Below are positions 62,566 through 64,000 of a stretch of 64,000 nt of DNA, one piece after another. The DNA lies in the NCBI GenBank assembly GCA_049650345.1, contig JBARZY010000101.1, forward strand, positions 51,818 to 115,817. The letters are read 5' to 3'. A program made the position numbers and the translations under genes. Within the stretch, counting starts at the first letter, position 1. Each line of letters opens with the position of its first letter. Below the pieces are notes generated by a model. The model searched no databases. It was not told the DNA's origin and saw nothing but the letters and a program-made list of their open reading frames with translations. This DNA is from Glaciecola sp049650345 (GTDB taxonomy: Bacteria > Pseudomonadota > Gammaproteobacteria > Enterobacterales > Alteromonadaceae).

Positions 62566-63390
62566 ATGCCATTATTAAAAGCTAAACCAACCTCTGCCGG
62601 TCGTCGTCATGTTGTTCAGGTAACCAACCCTGATCTACACAAAGGTGCACCTTATGCTCCTTTGCTAGAAAAGAACAGCAAGTCTGGTGGACGTAACAAC
62701 AACGGTCGTATCACAGTTCGTCACATTGGTGGTGGCCACAAGCATCATTACCGTGTAATTGACTTTAAACGCAACAAAGACGGCATTCCTGCCAAAATTG
62801 AGCGTTTAGAATATGATCCAAACCGCTCTGCAAACATTGCACTTGTGCTTTACGCAGACGGTGAGCGTCGTTACATGTTAGCGCCTAAAGGTGCTAAAGC
62901 AGGCGATGCTATTCAATCTGGTGCTGATGCTCCTATTAAAGCCGGTAATGCTATGCCTATGCGTAACATGCCTGTAGGTACAACAGTACATGCGATCGAA
63001 ATGAAGCCAGGCAAAGGTGCACAAATTGCACGTTCTGCTGGTGCATACGCACAAATCCTAGCGCGTGAAGGTACTTATGTAACCTTGCGTTTGCGTTCTG
63101 GTGAAGTACGTAGAGTATTATCTGACTGCCGCGCAACAATCGGTGAAGTGGGTAACTCAGAGCACATGCTTCGTTCACTAGGTAAAGCTGGCGCAAATCG
63201 CTGGCGCGGTATTCGCCCAACTGTTCGTGGTGTTGCCATGAACCCAGTTGATCACCCACACGGTGGTGGTGAAGGTCGTACTTCTGGTGGTCGTCATCCA
63301 GTGTCACCTTGGGGCGTTCCTACCAAAGGTAAGAAAACCCGAAGCAATAAGCGTACTGATAAACTTATCGTACGTCGTCGTAACAAATAA
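62566..63390 (+). CDS. rplB: Ribosomal protein L2
   Basis: A 274-residue 50S protein near the peptidyl transferase centre (GRITVRHIGGGHKHHYR, GVAMNPVDHPHGGGEG). Standard length. Confidence 0.99.
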   Translation: MPLLKAKPTSAGRRHVVQVTNPDLHKGAPYAPLLEKNSKSGGRNNNGRITVRHIGGGHKHHYRVIDFKRNKDGIPAKIERLEYDPNRSANIALVLYADGERRYMLAPKGAKAGDAIQSGADAPIKAGNAMPMRNMPVGTTVHAIEMKPGKGAQIARSAGAYAQILAREGTYVTLRLRSGEVRRVLSDCRATIGEVGNSEHMLRSLGKAGANRWRGIRPTVRGVAMNPVDHPHGGGEGRTSGGRHPVSPWGVPTKGKKTRSNKRTDKLIVRRRNK

Positions 63391-63405
63391 CAGCGAGGAT
63401 TCACC

Positions 63406-63681
63406 ATGCCACGTTCTCTCAAGAAAGGTCCTTTTATTGACCTGCACTTGCTGAAGAAGGTAGAAGCTGCAGTGGAGAAGGGCGACAAGAAGCCAATTAA
63501 AACTTGGTCACGTCGTTCTATCATTATCCCAGATATGATTGGGCTAAACATTGCGGTTCATAACGGTCGCCAGCACGTTCCTGTACACATCAGTGACGAA
63601 ATGGTTGGCCATAAGTTGGGCGAATTTGCTCCAACGCGTACTTATCGCGGCCATGTCGCAGATAAGAAAGCGAAGCGATAG
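63406..63681 (+). CDS. rpsS: Ribosomal protein S19
   Basis: A 91-residue 30S protein (MPRSLKKGPFIDLHLL, TWSRRSIIIPDMIG). Confidence 0.99.
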   Translation: MPRSLKKGPFIDLHLLKKVEAAVEKGDKKPIKTWSRRSIIIPDMIGLNIAVHNGRQHVPVHISDEMVGHKLGEFAPTRTYRGHVADKKAKR

Positions 63682-63692
63682 GGGAGATAAAA

Positions 63693-64000
63693 ATGGAAGC
63701 TTTAGCTAAACACCGTTTTGCTCGCACGTCGCCTCAAAAAGCACGCTTGGTAGCAGATCAAATCCGCGGGTTACACGTTGAGAAAGCACTTGAAGTGCTG
63801 GCTTACAGCCCAAAGAAAAGCGCAGCGCTAGTCAAGAAAGTTCTTGAGTCAGCAATCGCTAACGCTGAAAACAACGAAGGCGCAGATATTGACGAATTGT
63901 CAGTAGCTAAAATCTTTGTTGATGAAGGCCCAACTATGAAGCGTATTAAGACACGTGCTAAAGGCCGTGCTGATCGTATTTTTAAGCGTAGCAGTCACAT
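63693..64000 (+). CDS. rplV: Ribosomal protein L22, 3' end missing
   Basis: The gene starts MEALAKHRFARTSPQKARLV and is open to the window edge (about 102 of 110 residues). GGGGAG precedes the ATG. Confidence 0.97.
   Translation, partial: MEALAKHRFARTSPQKARLVADQIRGLHVEKALEVLAYSPKKSAALVKKVLESAIANAENNEGADIDELSVAKIFVDEGPTMKRIKTRAKGRADRIFKRSSH

Overview
The window is a chromosomal segment of a marine gammaproteobacterium, most likely of the order Alteromonadales (Glaciecola/Paraglaciecola-like). This is inferred from the order uvrA - yajR-type MFS - ssb ... MSHA pilus genes - mreBCD - maf - rng - yhdP - nitrilase - tldD, the gammaproteobacterial S10 operon, and an alginate-degradation locus with a PL6/PL17 lyase pair. 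No rRNA, tRNA or CRISPR array was seen.

Layout. 1-2.7 kb: end of ppa, a DUF3299 periplasmic protein and a chemoreceptor. 2.8-4.9 kb: a REP-associated (Y1/HUH) transposase and a 2OG-Fe(II) oxygenase, bracketed by clusters of a short repeat. 4.9-10.4 kb: thioesterase, uvrA, an MFS transporter with a C-terminal YAM-like domain, and ssb. 10.4-27.2 kb: an alginate island made of two convergent operons. The plus-strand operon carries kdgK, a three-subunit NAD(P) transhydrogenase and KDPG aldolase, with a divergent FadR-type regulator. The minus-strand operon carries a DEH-reductase-like SDR, PL6 lyase, PL17 lyase and a hexuronate-type MFS. Between the convergent ends sits a 3.8 kb insert, flanked by about 48-bp inverted repeats, with a PEP-CTERM protein and a large DEDDh-exonuclease/zinc-ribbon/transposase-like fusion protein. 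27.7-41.4 kb: MSHA type IV pilus operon (mshI to mshP; mshQ and mshH/csrD not found). 41.6-52.2 kb: mreBCD, maf, rng, yhdP, nitrilase, tldD. 52.2-60.1 kb: MBL hydrolase, yebG with a LexA box, a REC-GGDEF-EAL protein, a HAD hydrolase, a hybrid sensor/AraC regulator and a GAF-GspE ATPase. 60.4-64 kb: start of the S10 ribosomal operon (rpsJ to partial rplV).

How the genes fit together. Surface lipoprotein lyases (PL6, PL17) should cut alginate to the unsaturated monosaccharide, the MFS should import it, the SDR should reduce it to KDG, and KdgK and Eda should feed pyruvate and glyceraldehyde-3-phosphate, with the transhydrogenase balancing NADH and NADPH. A shared half-site (ATTGGTA / TACCAAT) lies upstream of both operons and of the regulator.

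The strongest unexplained signal is a 10-bp word, TGGACAGGCA. It occurs 17 times exactly (either strand) between 2.8 and 36 kb and not at all from 36 to 64 kb. It sits in intergenic clusters around the REP-type transposase and also inside coding regions in several reading frames, so it behaves as a DNA-level signal. The second is the exonuclease-transposase-like gene inside the inverted repeats.
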